The notes: a model not told the origin generated them from the sequence alone. 64,000 nucleotides of DNA from Halioxenophilus aromaticivorans (GCF_042850945.1 NZ_AP031496.1:4092001-4156000), one strand, 5' to 3'. Shown: positions 1 to 9,460, counted from the stretch's first letter. A program made the numbers and translations.

Positions 1-741
1 TGCGCTCGACAACTGGCCGCCCAGGGTCTCAATTGTGTGCTTGTGGCCCGCAATAGCGCGGCGTTGCAAGCATTGAAAAACGAATTGGAATCGAGCTTTT
101 CTGTTGAAGCTCGGGTCATCAGCGCTGATTTATCAACGAACGACGGCGTGAAAAAAACATTGGCTACCCTTGAAGATTTAGACCTTGGCCTTCTGGTGTA
201 CAACGCGGGCGCCCCGGCCTACCCCAGTACTTTTATCAACGCGCCGTTACAGACGTGGACCGATTTAATCAACCTTGGCGCTAATTCACTAATGAGCATT
301 ACTCATGCAGCGGCCAAGCGACTCAGCAACCGTGGCCGAGGCGGCATTCTATTTATCGGCTCACAAGCCGCTTTAGGCGGTAATAAAAAGTTTGCAATGT
401 ACACGGCGACCAAAGCATTTATGCTGAATTTAGGCGAATCTTTATGGATGGAACTTAAAGACAGTGGCGTGGATGTTCTAAATTTTTTAATTCAAGTCGT
501 CGACACACCCACATTGCGCAAAGAAATGCAGCGTGCCGGAATAGAAGGCAGCGATGCCGAAACCATTCCTGGTGTGTATCCAGCCAAGACAATTATAGAA
601 CTCGCCTTGCGAGAGCTACCCAACGGCCCGACCTTTGTGCACCCGCAAGACGAAGAAACCAATGCTGGCATTGGCATCCAGCGTAAACGAGATATAGAAG
701 AGCGATGGGAGCACACAGCGCCTTATGTTGGCGAGGATTAA
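1..741 (+). CDS. Short-chain dehydrogenase/reductase (SDR), 5' end outside window
   Basis: This is the C-terminal part of a classical-type SDR, read in frame from base 1 with no start codon in the window; the usual glycine-rich TGxxxGxG motif would lie just upstream. Visible are the VYNAG version of the NNAG motif, a Ser in GSQAALGG and the active-site YTATK (YxxxK). The reading frame runs to TAA at 739-741. Enzymes of this shape reduce or oxidise a carbonyl/alcohol with NAD(P)H in the cytoplasm; the 17-beta-hydroxysteroid or fatty-acyl type is possible, but the substrate is not evident. It is separated from the next functional gene by about 1.7 kb of decayed sequence, so its link to the catabolic cluster is uncertain. 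Confidence 0.85.
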   Translation, partial: CARQLAAQGLNCVLVARNSAALQALKNELESSFSVEARVISADLSTNDGVKKTLATLEDLDLGLLVYNAGAPAYPSTFINAPLQTWTDLINLGANSLMSITHAAAKRLSNRGRGGILFIGSQAALGGNKKFAMYTATKAFMLNLGESLWMELKDSGVDVLNFLIQVVDTPTLRKEMQRAGIEGSDAETIPGVYPAKTIIELALRELPNGPTFVHPQDEETNAGIGIQRKRDIEERWEHTAPYVGED

Positions 742-1044
742 TTTAGCGCCGAACAGCAAATATAATTCAGCGAGCTTTCGCTTGTAGAAATACAACTTTT
801 GGGCCCAAAGATTCACTTCCTACATTTTCGCAATTCAAAAGAAGATGGATCTAAGGGCTAAAGTAAATTAGTTCAGATCAAAAAAACGGGGCTTCTAGAG
901 TCTATAATTATGGCCTGACGATCAATCTGGTTATTGTGTTCAGATCTTCACGAGCATTTGAATTGAATTTCTCTAATCTACTGATTTATGAGTTCTGTCA
1001 AATTATGAGTTAAATGTGCCCGAGATAATTACCAGGAGCCCCGC
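742..1044. other. AT-rich intergenic stretch, no gene seen
   Basis: No reading frame with recognisable protein similarity and no strong hairpin with a T-run was found after the SDR stop. The stretch leads into mobile-element debris and is probably part of the same decayed zone. Confidence 0.5.
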
Positions 1045-1092
1045 ATGAAAGAATCAACATTCAGCAATGACAAGATTATCGCCTTCTTCTAA
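1045..1092 (+). pseudogene. IS3-type orfA N-terminal scrap (15 codons)
   Basis: An ATG preceded by a good AGGAG site (1033-1037) opens a 15-codon frame reading MKESTFSNDKIIAFF and then TAA. The start resembles the conserved N-terminus of IS3-family OrfA proteins (MKKSxFxxxQIIAxLK). The match is short and the frame ends immediately, so this would be a truncated remnant. It lies next to an IS5-type pseudogene, which makes a transposon origin plausible. It could also be a chance similarity. Confidence 0.35.
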
Positions 1093-1125
1093 TAGGAGGG
1101 GGTCGGGGTAATAGGAGGCGGTCGG
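1090..1125. repeat. Two direct copies of a 17-bp G-rich unit
   Basis: Copy one (1090-1106) and copy two (1109-1125) read TAATAGGAGGSGGTCGG and differ at one base; the period is 19 bp. The repeat begins exactly where the orfA-like scrap ends, so it may mark a rearrangement junction. No function is evident. Confidence 0.55.
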
Positions 1126-1311
1126 TGGCCGTAGGCACTAATTCTGGTAAAATCGATGTTTATGGAAATCAGAAATTTGCCATTCAAAATTATCGGACAA
1201 CTACCGCCTTTATATCGATATAACAGAAAACACATATAGGAAACTTTAATTTAATGACAAGAAATAAGATGCTAATCAGACCACCTACCTGAGCTTAGCA
1301 AATTTTTGAAA

Positions 1312-2236
1312 CAGCAAAGCCTAGACACCAGTGGATTCGAAAAATACCGTAAGGAAACTTGTAAATAGCTATTTTCGGATTTAATGAATGAAGTTCGTCT
1401 TAGGGTTGGTTTTTGTACAGAGATTGATCTTTTCATTCAGAAGCTTCAGCGATATTTGGCCGTACGGCAGTTTTGATAGAGAGATTACTACACACCCACC
1501 TTCCACAGAATTGGTTTGAGGCATCTGATCCCGGAGCGTAAGAAGCGCTCTACAAATCTCGAGCTATCCGCCGATTTGTCGACATCGATTTAGGCAAAAA
1601 ACCTGTAGAAGTCGAAACCACCATCTGCAAATTTCGCCCACTAAGTTATGACCCTTCATTAGGTGGCGATTTATTTCAGCTAGTGAGTGTGCAGCTCGAG
1701 GAAAATGGTCTCAAGCTGAACCTTGGCACTATCGTGAATGCGACTAATATCGCTGCACCGTGCTTAATGAAAAACAAAAAACGTTAGATTGACCACGACA
1801 TAGACTCTACGCCGACAGCCAACCAGTTACATTTTTTCATGAAGGTGTATGTTGTCGTAGATAGCCAAATGATGCTAATCCATTCCGTCGATATGATTTT
1901 CATGAGAGTTCATGACTTAAAAGTGCTTGCAGATTTATTGCTTTGCAGCGAGAAACGCATCTACTGAATTTCAGCTTATATAGGCCAAAGGGCGCAAATA
2001 AAAGCCAAAGTGGAAGACGCAGGGAATTTTACGCACAATCGAGGGCGAAAAAAATACCCTTTGAGCGAATCTCCACAAAACCAAAATTTGACCGGGAGTC
2101 GAGCACTTATTTTGAGTAATCTACCACCAATTCGGCTATCGTAAAGTTCGATATAATGGCTTAACGAAAACCCACAGGCAGTACTTACGAAATTCACTTT
2201 GGCCAATGTGGTGATCACAAAACGATAGTTGTTGGC
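1312..2236 (+). pseudogene. IS5-family transposase pseudogene
   Basis: Translation in shifting frames recovers the order of an IS5-type DDE transposase. The N-terminal GFEKYRKETCK block (from 1312) is followed by LPQNWFEASDPGA (about 1500-1538), the ALYKSRAIRRFVDIDLG block, ETTICKF, then GLKLNLGTIVNATNIAAP with the first catalytic-region Asp changed to Asn. LHFFMKVYVVVDSQ (about 1830-1870) and HDLKVLADLL follow, and a C-terminal QFGYRKVRYNGL block (about 2128) ends near 2236. In-frame stops interrupt it (for example TAA after DPGA at 1539, TAG at 1785, TGA near 1965). At least two frame changes are present, and the middle between ADLL and the AQIKAKVE block is shorter than in intact members. 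It is clearly non-functional. Terminal inverted repeats were not identified. Confidence 0.85.
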
Positions 2237-2410
2237 CATTTAGAATGGCGAGGCCCGCCTGAAAACTGTACATCGCCTATGGAACTATGGCAATAAGAGA
2301 ATTTTCAGCTTCAAATACTATTGGCTACTGAATTTCATATACGAAGTGATTAATACTTCGAGTTAATTAATGATTTTCATACTAATGTACAGGTGAGCCA
2401 TAGCGGAACA

Positions 2411-2437
2411 CACCCGCTAACGCGTTATCAGCGGGTG
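2411..2437 (-). terminator. Hairpin downstream of the MDR gene
   Basis: CACCCGCT (2411-2418) pairs with AGCGGGTG (2430-2437) around an 11-base loop. It lies 68 bp past the stop of the minus-strand oxidoreductase gene. There is no T-run on either side, so intrinsic termination is uncertain. Confidence 0.4.
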
Positions 2438-2504
2438 CTGTTAGTGGCCGAAGAAACGGTAAATTAAAAACCAGACTTCGGCAGTTTTAACAACAAGAAG
2501 AAGG

Positions 2505-3518
2505 TTAGTCTACCTTCACTAAAGCTTTACCCGTGGTAGCGCCGGACATCAATCGGCCAAACGCCTGTGGCGTGTTGGCCAAGCCCTCGGTGATATCTTC
2601 CACCACTTTAATTTTGTCGGATTTTATCCAGCCTTCCAGTTCTGCCAGTGCCGCTGGCACCTTGTCGTGATAGGTGAATTGCAAGAAGCCTTGCATGGTA
2701 AGTTGCCGAGCGACCACCTCCCACAAATTGGTAATGGGGTTACGGTTGTCGGTTTGATTGTAGTCGGCAATCATGCCGCAACACACGATTCGTCCGTATA
2801 CCTTCATGGTGGTTAGCATGGCATTAAGAATCGCGCCGCCAACGTTATCGTAGTAAACATCTACACCGTCGGGCACCAGCTCGTTTACCGCTGCAGCTAG
2901 ATCTGGGGCGGTTTTGTAATTGATGGCGGCATCAAAACCAAATTCTTCGGTAATCAATTTGGCTTTTGCGTCCGAGCCCACAAATCCAATCACTCGGCAG
3001 CCCCGCTGCTTGGCAATTTGACCCACCATACTGCCGGTTGCACCCGCCGCAGCACTTACCACCACGGTTTGCCCTGCTTGGATTTGGCCAACTTCATGCA
3101 GGCCGCAGTAAGCAGTTGTGCCAGAACCTCCCAACGGCCCCACGTAATAGGACAGCGGGATGCCCTCTTTGGGGGACAGTTTTTCCAGTAAAATCGCCGA
3201 CTCATCCACCACGGAATAGTCTTCCCAACGGTTCAACGCGAAAATAATATCGCCGGGTTGATACTGGCTGTTTTTGGATTCCACCACGCGACCCACGGTT
3301 GGGCCCTTTATAACACCATCAATGGGGATGGGCGGGAAGTAGGATTCTTTGCCTTCCAACCAACCGCGAATGGCCGGCTCTAACGACAAATACAAGTTAC
3401 GCACCAAGAACTCACCTTCTTCAATAGAGGGCATAGCGCTTTCTACCAATTTGAAGTGTTCCGGTGTGGGGTTACCGTGAATTAAGGAGGCCAGTGTTAT
3501 TTGACGATTTACGGGCAT
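2505..3518 (-). CDS. NADP-dependent MDR oxidoreductase (CurA/leukotriene-B4-dehydrogenase-like)
   Basis: The 337-aa protein is a zinc-independent medium-chain dehydrogenase/reductase. The N-terminal GroES-like part carries SLEPAIRGWL, typical of the CurA/prostaglandin-reductase group. The Rossmann part has AAAGATGSMVGQIAK (nucleotide-binding, about residues 156-170) followed by the DNVGG motif. There are no structural-zinc cysteines. This family reduces the double bond of alpha,beta-unsaturated ketones or aldehydes with NADPH in the cytoplasm. Two further members lie at 15913-16929 and 37594-38631, so enone reduction seems to recur in the local pathway. The start is ATG at 3518 with a weak AAGAAG site. 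It is transcribed divergently from the TonB receptor at 4035. Confidence 0.9.
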   Translation of the reverse strand: MPVNRQITLASLIHGNPTPEHFKLVESAMPSIEEGEFLVRNLYLSLEPAIRGWLEGKESYFPPIPIDGVIKGPTVGRVVESKNSQYQPGDIIFALNRWEDYSVVDESAILLEKLSPKEGIPLSYYVGPLGGSGTTAYCGLHEVGQIQAGQTVVVSAAAGATGSMVGQIAKQRGCRVIGFVGSDAKAKLITEEFGFDAAINYKTAPDLAAAVNELVPDGVDVYYDNVGGAILNAMLTTMKVYGRIVCCGMIADYNQTDNRNPITNLWEVVARQLTMQGFLQFTYHDKVPAALAELEGWIKSDKIKVVEDITEGLANTPQAFGRLMSGATTGKALVKVD

Positions 3519-4034
3519 AGTATGGCTTCTTTTTACTTTTATAGTTGTTTGAGTATGTGTCTATCTAATAAGCCAATCTATTAAACCAAGCCATTAAGCC
3601 AAGCGCTCGGGCCTAACGATTAGGCTTAACGATAAACACACCATTCTCTACTACTTTACTGTGCCAGCTGGCTTTGTTCCACCTCACCGAATAGTTAGGC
3701 CCAAGGTGTGTATTCCGCCCGCAACCGTGCCGCCCTCTTATTGAGTAAGTTTACATGAGTACTATACCCGCAAGTTGGCATATCGCGGCTTTCTTCGCAA
3801 TTAAAATATAGTTATTTGAGTTTTTATTTCGTTTTGGTTTAAGAAGCCACTAAATATAGCAGCCCTTTTTTATAGGTAAAAAACATGTTTGTTGGTTTTT
3901 TTGAATCTTGGTGATAGAGTAATTTTGCCGTTTAGCCAAGCTAGAGATTTTTATAACGATAAATTAACGGCCTCAGAAACTAACAATAAACCGCAATATC
4001 TCGCAATAAATTTAATAACAACGGGGTTCTTGAA
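3519..4034. other. Divergent intergenic region, MDR / TonB receptor
   Basis: 516 bp without a gene. It should hold both divergent promoters. A perfect 6-3-6 palindrome GCCTAA-CGA-TTAGGC lies at 3611-3625, 93 bp upstream of the MDR start, and may be an operator. The 200 bp before the receptor are very AT-rich. No attenuator or riboswitch shape was recognised. Confidence 0.5.
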
Positions 4035-6467
4035 ATGAAGAACAAACTCTCGCTGCATATCGCCATGGCGACGTGCACAACCATGACTATTGCTCCCTTT
4101 ACACACACCTTTGCCCAAAGCGAAAACCAACCCTCAGCTCGCGGCGGCCTGGAAGAAGTGGTTGTTACTGCCCGTAAACGGGAAGAAACCATGCAAGATG
4201 CTCCAGTAACTGTGACGGCTATATCACAGGATAGAATTCAGAAGTTCGATGTTTCGAGCCTGGAAAAAATTGCCGCCATTTCACCCCAGTTTTTCGTCGG
4301 CCGCTCGTCCAATGGCTCCGGCGCGCAGATGACCCTGCGAGGCATCGGCTCCAGCTCCACCAGTATCGGTATTGAACAATCGGTAGCTGTGATATTAGAC
4401 GGCGTTTACTACGGCCAAGGCCGGGTCTTAAACGAAGGCATGTTCGACCTCGCCCAAATTGAATTACTCAAGGGGCCACAGTCGCTATTCTTTGGTAAAA
4501 ACGCCACCGCCGGCGTGATATCACTCACCACCGCTAAACCCACCGACGAATTCGAGGCGACAATCAAGGCCGCCTACGAAACCCAGGCAGAACAAACCCG
4601 AATTGAGGGGGTAATTTCGTCGCCCATTAGCGACAGCGTTGGTGTTCGCCTCGCCGTGCGTTACAGCGATATGGACGGCGGCTACTTTGACAATAAATCC
4701 ACTACCCAACCCTACAATGCCTTTGACGTAGCTACCGGTAATATCGTTTCCGATACCGCACCGGCAGATAACCGCGATGCGCCGGGCGAAGAAGAAACCC
4801 TTGCCCGATTGACCGTTACGGCGGACCCAACGGACGACCTATCCATGACGTTTGTTGCCGCGATGAGTGAATCCGAGGTTACCAATTCCTCTTGGAACTA
4901 CACTCATTTTAACTGCCCCGGCGGTGTGGGAGGCCTAAACCCTAGCTTGCGTTGCGGCGATAACTTTGTGATTACTCAAAACCGCATGCCATCAATATTG
5001 GCCAATAGCTTGCCCAATGCTCGCAGCAATGGTGATCTGTTTAACGAGTACGAATCCACCTCGTTTACCGCCAATATCGAGTACGCACTGGATAACCTGA
5101 CAATCACCTCGGTAAGTAATTATCAAGAGAATACCAATACATTTGGTTTATCCGGTGATTTCCAGTCTTTCCCTACAGCCACCTTTGCCACCGAAGAAAG
5201 TACATGGAATGCCCTTTCTGAAGAATTGCGACTGTCCAGCGATTTTGACGGCAAGTTCAACTTTTTACTGGGAATTCTGTACCAGAAAACCGAACGCGAA
5301 TTCGATCAATGGGTTGCTACTGCAGGGCTTATGAATAGCCTGGCACCAGACCCAAGCTTGGTACATGTGGCCAACCAAAAAAGCAGCTTTACCGATGGGG
5401 AAACCATTTCTCCATTCTTCCAGTTGATGTTTGATGTGTCTGAAACCGTAGAACTGAGCTTGGGTGCACGCTACAGCGACGAAACCAAAGAATCAGAGTT
5501 TGTACACCCCTACAACAACCCCGGCCTGGGCGGTATTTGGCGCACCAATGAAGTGGCTGTGGGCGACCAAGAATTTACCGAGTGGTCACCCGAGGCAACC
5601 CTTAGCTGGCAAATTAACGACGACGTGTTGGGTTACGTAGCCTATAAAACCGCGTATAAATCCGGTGGCTTCTCCAACAGTGGTATTTACTCAGCCGATT
5701 TTATGGGCGGATCTGAGTCCGACTTTACGTTCGACCCGGAAACCGCCGAAGGCCTTGAAGCCGGCTTAAAGTCAACACTGATGGAAAATCAATTACGACT
5801 GAACTTTACTGTGTACGCCTACGAATACGAAGACCTACAGGTGGATTTCTTTAACTCGCCAACCTTCGCATTCATTACTCTTAACGCCGGTGCCGCGACT
5901 ACCCAAGGGTTTGAATTCGATACCGAATATGCCCCCTACGCTATCCCTGGACTAAGCGTACGCAGCACAGTGGCGTACAACAAAGCTCTTTACGATAACT
6001 TTATCGCGCCTTGTTGGGCGGGACAAACTGCTGAACTGGGTTGTAACACAACGGTTCCTGGTACCAATGGTACACCTGGCCAAGATATCAGTGACGAACC
6101 CACAGCAATGGCGCCGGACTGGACTTTCTCCTTGGGCATCAATTACGACAACACACTGGAAAATGGCTGGGAGTACGGCATTAGCGCCGACGCGCTTTAC
6201 ACCGACGAAACCAACCCATCGGCTTTTGCCAATCCTTACGCGCAACGCGATGCCTACACGACGCTGAACGCCAGTATGTATTTGGCCGGCGTGGATCGTC
6301 AGTGGCAATTGCAATTGTTGGGTAAAAACCTAACCGATGAGCATATTGTCTCGGGCGTAGTGGACGGCCCAAGCACACCGGTTGCCGGTGGTGAATACGC
6401 CGATCAATTAGGCTTCACTTCTCTGCCCAGAACTGTTGCAGTGCAGTTAACCTATCGTTTTGACTAG
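4035..6467 (+). CDS. TonB-dependent outer-membrane receptor
   Basis: The 810-aa protein starts with a Sec signal (hydrophobic stretch ending near AQS, about residue 30). The TonB-box-like EEVVVTARKREE (about 40-51) and a plug domain with LRGIGS, VILDGVYYGQG, IELLKGPQSLFFGKN and GVISLTT follow. The rest is a 22-strand-type barrel rich in alternating aromatic residues, ending LTYRFD. This layout is typical of the receptors that sphingomonads and marine gammaproteobacteria use to import bulky hydrophobic compounds or siderophores. No SusD partner or siderophore gene is nearby; its neighbours are redox enzymes, which favours import of the catabolic substrate. A GGGG site precedes the ATG by about 9 bases. 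It stands alone between a divergent promoter region and a strong terminator. Confidence 0.93.
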   Translation: MKNKLSLHIAMATCTTMTIAPFTHTFAQSENQPSARGGLEEVVVTARKREETMQDAPVTVTAISQDRIQKFDVSSLEKIAAISPQFFVGRSSNGSGAQMTLRGIGSSSTSIGIEQSVAVILDGVYYGQGRVLNEGMFDLAQIELLKGPQSLFFGKNATAGVISLTTAKPTDEFEATIKAAYETQAEQTRIEGVISSPISDSVGVRLAVRYSDMDGGYFDNKSTTQPYNAFDVATGNIVSDTAPADNRDAPGEEETLARLTVTADPTDDLSMTFVAAMSESEVTNSSWNYTHFNCPGGVGGLNPSLRCGDNFVITQNRMPSILANSLPNARSNGDLFNEYESTSFTANIEYALDNLTITSVSNYQENTNTFGLSGDFQSFPTATFATEESTWNALSEELRLSSDFDGKFNFLLGILYQKTEREFDQWVATAGLMNSLAPDPSLVHVANQKSSFTDGETISPFFQLMFDVSETVELSLGARYSDETKESEFVHPYNNPGLGGIWRTNEVAVGDQEFTEWSPEATLSWQINDDVLGYVAYKTAYKSGGFSNSGIYSADFMGGSESDFTFDPETAEGLEAGLKSTLMENQLRLNFTVYAYEYEDLQVDFFNSPTFAFITLNAGAATTQGFEFDTEYAPYAIPGLSVRSTVAYNKALYDNFIAPCWAGQTAELGCNTTVPGTNGTPGQDISDEPTAMAPDWTFSLGINYDNTLENGWEYGISADALYTDETNPSAFANPYAQRDAYTTLNASMYLAGVDRQWQLQLLGKNLTDEHIVSGVVDGPSTPVAGGEYADQLGFTSLPRTVAVQLTYRFD

Positions 6468-6486
6468 GCATTTCACTTAGAAAGCT

Positions 6487-6521
6487 AAAAAGCGCAGGCA
6501 TTCCGGTGCCTGCGCTTTTTT
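6487..6521. terminator. Strong bidirectional intrinsic terminator
   Basis: A perfect 14-bp stem (AAAAAGCGCAGGCA, 6487-6500, with TGCCTGCGCTTTTT, 6507-6520) closes a TTCCGG loop. There is a T-run on the plus side and, through the A-run, on the minus side. It ends the TonB receptor gene and the convergent Rieske ferredoxin gene. Confidence 0.93.
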
Positions 6522-6573
6522 GTGGTTTTTAAAGCTCTTGGCTTTAGTCCGATTGCTCTGACGGAAATAGCGA

Positions 6574-6903
6574 CTAAGCCAAGGTATTATCTTTTACGCA
6601 AACCTCTAGATGCTCATCCACCACACGTAGATCGTAGGTTTTTAGCGGTATGGTTGTCATTGTACCTTTGGGAACACCTGTTTTTAAATCGAACATGACA
6701 CCGTGTACGGGGCAGGAGATAAAACAATTGCGGATGCGGCCGCCTTCTAATTTCGCTTTTTGATGGGTACACATATTTTGCACCGCGTAAAAATCGCCTT
6801 TAGCATTGCACACCAACAAATCTACCCCATCGATTTCTACTGCCTTAGCTTGGCCTGGGGATAAATCTGCCACGGGGAAGAGACGAGTGTACTCTGAATT
6901 CAT
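6574..6903 (-). CDS. Rieske [2Fe-2S] ferredoxin
   Basis: A 109-aa protein made of one Rieske domain. The cluster ligands are C45-x-H47 in MCTHQ and C64-xx-H67 in CPVHG. It resembles the small ferredoxins that pass electrons to Rieske non-heme oxygenases, and four such oxygenases lie in this window. It is the only ferredoxin gene seen, and no ferredoxin reductase is present. The ATG at 6903 is preferred because AGGTGG sits five bases upstream; a GTG nine bases earlier is in frame but lies inside that site. It is transcribed alone, convergent with the TonB receptor gene. Confidence 0.9.
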   Translation of the reverse strand: MNSEYTRLFPVADLSPGQAKAVEIDGVDLLVCNAKGDFYAVQNMCTHQKAKLEGGRIRNCFISCPVHGVMFDLKTGVPKGTMTTIPLKTYDLRVVDEHLEVCVKDNTLA

Positions 6904-6977
6904 TAGAACCACCTATTACGAGAATTAATTATTGTTTTACCGGGCATTGCCCATTTCGCCTGCACAGACTATCACAA

Positions 6978-6991
6978 ACAGTCTGGACTGT
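6978..6991. promoter_or_regulatory. Palindromic operator candidate ACAGTC-TG-GACTGT
   Basis: A perfect 6-2-6 inverted repeat in the 287-bp divergent region between the ferredoxin and the flavoprotein operon, followed by CTTTTATTTT. The same half-site with the same spacing (ACAGTC-AG-GCCTGT) is found before the acyl-CoA dehydrogenase operon at 44188-44201. A TetR-type repressor is the likeliest reader; this is inference. Confidence 0.5.
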
Positions 6992-7190
6992 CTTTTATTT
7001 TGAATCGCTAGAACCTAGCTCAATCACCAGCTAGCTATGGACTCGCTTGACATTTTTTTAGAACAAGCGTAAAAAATAAATCATTGGGCCAAATCATAAT
7101 TATCCCAATGGCGATAATCGCCTGAGGCCCTAGCGATACTCATCTTTAATATCAGCCCGTTCTATAACAATAAAAAATCAGGAGTTTCTT

Positions 7191-8978
7191 ATGTCTAAGC
7201 AAGACGACCATAAAACCGAGCCTCAAATTTCTCGCCGCAAGCTACTTGCCGGCATTGGCTCCACGGCAGCCTTAGGAGCCACCGTTGCAGGAATATCGGT
7301 AACTAGCCAGGCACAAGCACAAAGCCAAACCGGCCTACCCAAACACTGGGATGCCGAAACCGACATCGTTTGTGTGGGCAGTGGCGCAGCGGCCCTCACC
7401 GCCGCCGTTACCGCTACCGCCGGTGGTGCCAAGGTTATGGTTGTTGAGAAGGCCCCAGTGGCCGGTGGTACCACGGCTAAATCCGGCGCTGTATTTTGGA
7501 TACCAAATCATTACGGCCTAAAAGCCCGCGGCATTGACGACAAACGTGACGAGTGCTTGGAATATCTGTGTCGTTACTCCTACCCTACCGCCTTTGACGC
7601 CAAGGCCAAAAACCTGGGTTTACCCGAGGCAGACTACGCCAAAATTGCCGCCTTTTACGATAACGGATCGGACATGGTGGATTTTATCCGTGAGCAGGGA
7701 GCCCTTAATGTTGGCGAGTGGCGCCTGTGGGATTTGGACAAACCAGCACCGGATTACTTAGAGCACGTACCAGAGAACAAGGTGCCGGCTGGCCGACCGT
7801 TGACCGTGTACGATGAAGACGGCAACGCAGCGTGGGGATTTGGCATGATCGAACAGTATGAAAACTGGTTAGCCGAGCGCGGTGTTAACATTATGACCGA
7901 GGCCCCGGTAACCGAAATAATTCAGAGCAAGGGAGAAGTGGTCGGCGTTAAGGTGAATCATGCCGGCATCGAGAAAACCATTCGTGCCCGTAAGGCCGTT
8001 ATATTTGGTACCGGCGGCTTTGCTCACAACGAACAGCTCCTGCGTGAAAACCAAGATGTTTTTGCCTATGGCTCCTGCGCCCAGCAGGCCGCCACCGGTG
8101 ATTTTATTTCTCTTGTTAAACCCCTAAAAGCACAACTGGGTAATTTAGGTGGCGGCTGGCGCGGCCAGGTGGTGTTAGACCAAGCCCTGGAAAACCGAGC
8201 CGTGGGCACGGGCATGTTTGTGCCGCCAGGCGATTCCATGGTGCTGGTGAATAAATTTGGTAAGCGGGTGGTAAACGAACACCGCAACTACAACGATCGC
8301 ACCCGCGTGCATATGGTGTTTGATGAAACCAACGCCGATTATCCCAATCAGTTATTAATGATGATTTATGACGCCCGCGTGGCCGAAACCACCGGTAAAG
8401 ATAACGGCCTACCGCCGGTTAGCAGTGATGCTAGCCACGTGATTGGCGGTAAAAATTGGCAAGACCTGGCTAAAAATATTCGTAAACGACTGGATAAATT
8501 CAGCGCCCATACCGGCAATTTCCAACTGGACGACAGCTTTGCCAAAGGCCTAAGCAAAACCATAGAGAACTTTAACGGTTACGCCAAAGCTGGCAAGGAT
8601 GAAGAGTTCCAACGAGGGGATTACGACTACGACCGTGAATGGCACCCGGTATGGACCATGTTCCAAACCGGCAAGGGCCATAAAGAAAACCCCTACCCCA
8701 ATAGCACCTTACACCCCTTCAGCGATAAAGGCCCTTACTACGCCATAATATTGGCCCCAGGAGTGCTGGATACCAACGGCGGCCCGGTGACAAACGACAA
8801 GGCCCAAGTGGTAGACGACCAAGGCCAGGCCATTGCCGGTTTGTACGGAGCCGGAAACTGCATCGCCAGCCCGTCACATAACGCCTACTACGGCGCCGGC
8901 GCCACTATCGGCCCAGCCATGACCTATGCCTACATTGCCGCCACCAACGCCTTAAAAGAGCCGGTAAAAGAGGTTTAA
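7191..8978 (+). CDS. Tat-exported FAD dehydrogenase, 3-ketosteroid-delta1-dehydrogenase/fumarate-reductase fold
   Basis: The 595-aa protein has a twin-arginine signal (SRRKLLAG, R15-R16, hydrophobic stretch, AQA cut near 43). An FAD-binding Rossmann motif follows (VGSGAAALTAA, about 62-72, and VVEKAPVAGGTTAKSG). The C-terminal block LYGAGNCIASPSHNAYYGAG plus GATIGPAMTYAYIAA is characteristic of the KstD/flavocytochrome c flavoprotein family. Such enzymes introduce or reduce a C=C next to a ketone in a ring. Export by Tat would place it in the periplasm, unlike the usual cytoplasmic KstD. It is translated from ATG after AGGAG and is followed five bases later by a signal-peptide cytochrome c, the probable electron acceptor. 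Substrate specificity is not shown by the sequence. Confidence 0.85.
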   Translation: MSKQDDHKTEPQISRRKLLAGIGSTAALGATVAGISVTSQAQAQSQTGLPKHWDAETDIVCVGSGAAALTAAVTATAGGAKVMVVEKAPVAGGTTAKSGAVFWIPNHYGLKARGIDDKRDECLEYLCRYSYPTAFDAKAKNLGLPEADYAKIAAFYDNGSDMVDFIREQGALNVGEWRLWDLDKPAPDYLEHVPENKVPAGRPLTVYDEDGNAAWGFGMIEQYENWLAERGVNIMTEAPVTEIIQSKGEVVGVKVNHAGIEKTIRARKAVIFGTGGFAHNEQLLRENQDVFAYGSCAQQAATGDFISLVKPLKAQLGNLGGGWRGQVVLDQALENRAVGTGMFVPPGDSMVLVNKFGKRVVNEHRNYNDRTRVHMVFDETNADYPNQLLMMIYDARVAETTGKDNGLPPVSSDASHVIGGKNWQDLAKNIRKRLDKFSAHTGNFQLDDSFAKGLSKTIENFNGYAKAGKDEEFQRGDYDYDREWHPVWTMFQTGKGHKENPYPNSTLHPFSDKGPYYAIILAPGVLDTNGGPVTNDKAQVVDDQGQAIAGLYGAGNCIASPSHNAYYGAGATIGPAMTYAYIAATNALKEPVKEV

Positions 8979-8983
8979 TAGGC

Positions 8984-9421
8984 ATGCTAAGACTACAACT
9001 CTTGGGCTCACTGGGTATCGCATTGGCGGTGCCCTTGGCCCAGTTTGCCAATGCATCTTCATCAGTAACAGAAGCCACCACCTCTGCGGCGGCCGAGGAA
9101 GTGTCTTTTAATAAAAAGGTGGTGCCAATTCTTAAGCGTCGCTGCGCCGTTTGCCATATTACCGGTAACGAACCCGGCAATATGGCGTTAACGCCTAATA
9201 GCGCCTATGACTCTTTAGTCAACCAACGCTCGGTGCAAAGTAATTTGCTACGAGTAAACCCCGGCGCCCCCAGTGAAAGCTATATTGTGCACAAGCTACA
9301 AGGCAGCCAAGCCGAGGCCGGCGGCATAGGCGACCGTATGCCCTATATGGCTCCGCCATTATCCAGTAAGCAACTGCAATTAATTGAAACCTGGATTAGC
9401 CAAGGTGCGCAAAACAACTAA
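8984..9421 (+). CDS. Exported mono-heme c-type cytochrome
   Basis: A 145-aa protein with an N-terminal signal peptide (cut near residue 25). One haem-c site, C54-AV-C57-H58, lies in a sequence of the planctomycete-type cytochrome kind (RRCAVCHITGNEPG, then MPYMAPPLS, where a Met can be the sixth ligand). It begins five bases after the flavoprotein stop with GAGG upstream, so the two are almost certainly co-translated and form a periplasmic dehydrogenase-cytochrome pair. Electrons would pass on towards the respiratory chain. The flavoprotein-cytochrome arrangement recalls split flavocytochromes c; the pairing is inferred from position. Confidence 0.88.
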   Translation: MLRLQLLGSLGIALAVPLAQFANASSSVTEATTSAAAEEVSFNKKVVPILKRRCAVCHITGNEPGNMALTPNSAYDSLVNQRSVQSNLLRVNPGAPSESYIVHKLQGSQAEAGGIGDRMPYMAPPLSSKQLQLIETWISQGAQNN

Positions 9422-9460
9422 CCAAGCTAAACTGCAGCCAAATGTTGTTTGGAATACGCT

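Noticed and set aside
1976..2239. Minus-strand frame of 87 codons
   Set aside because: It lies opposite the C-terminal part of the IS5-type pseudogene and has no recognisable content.
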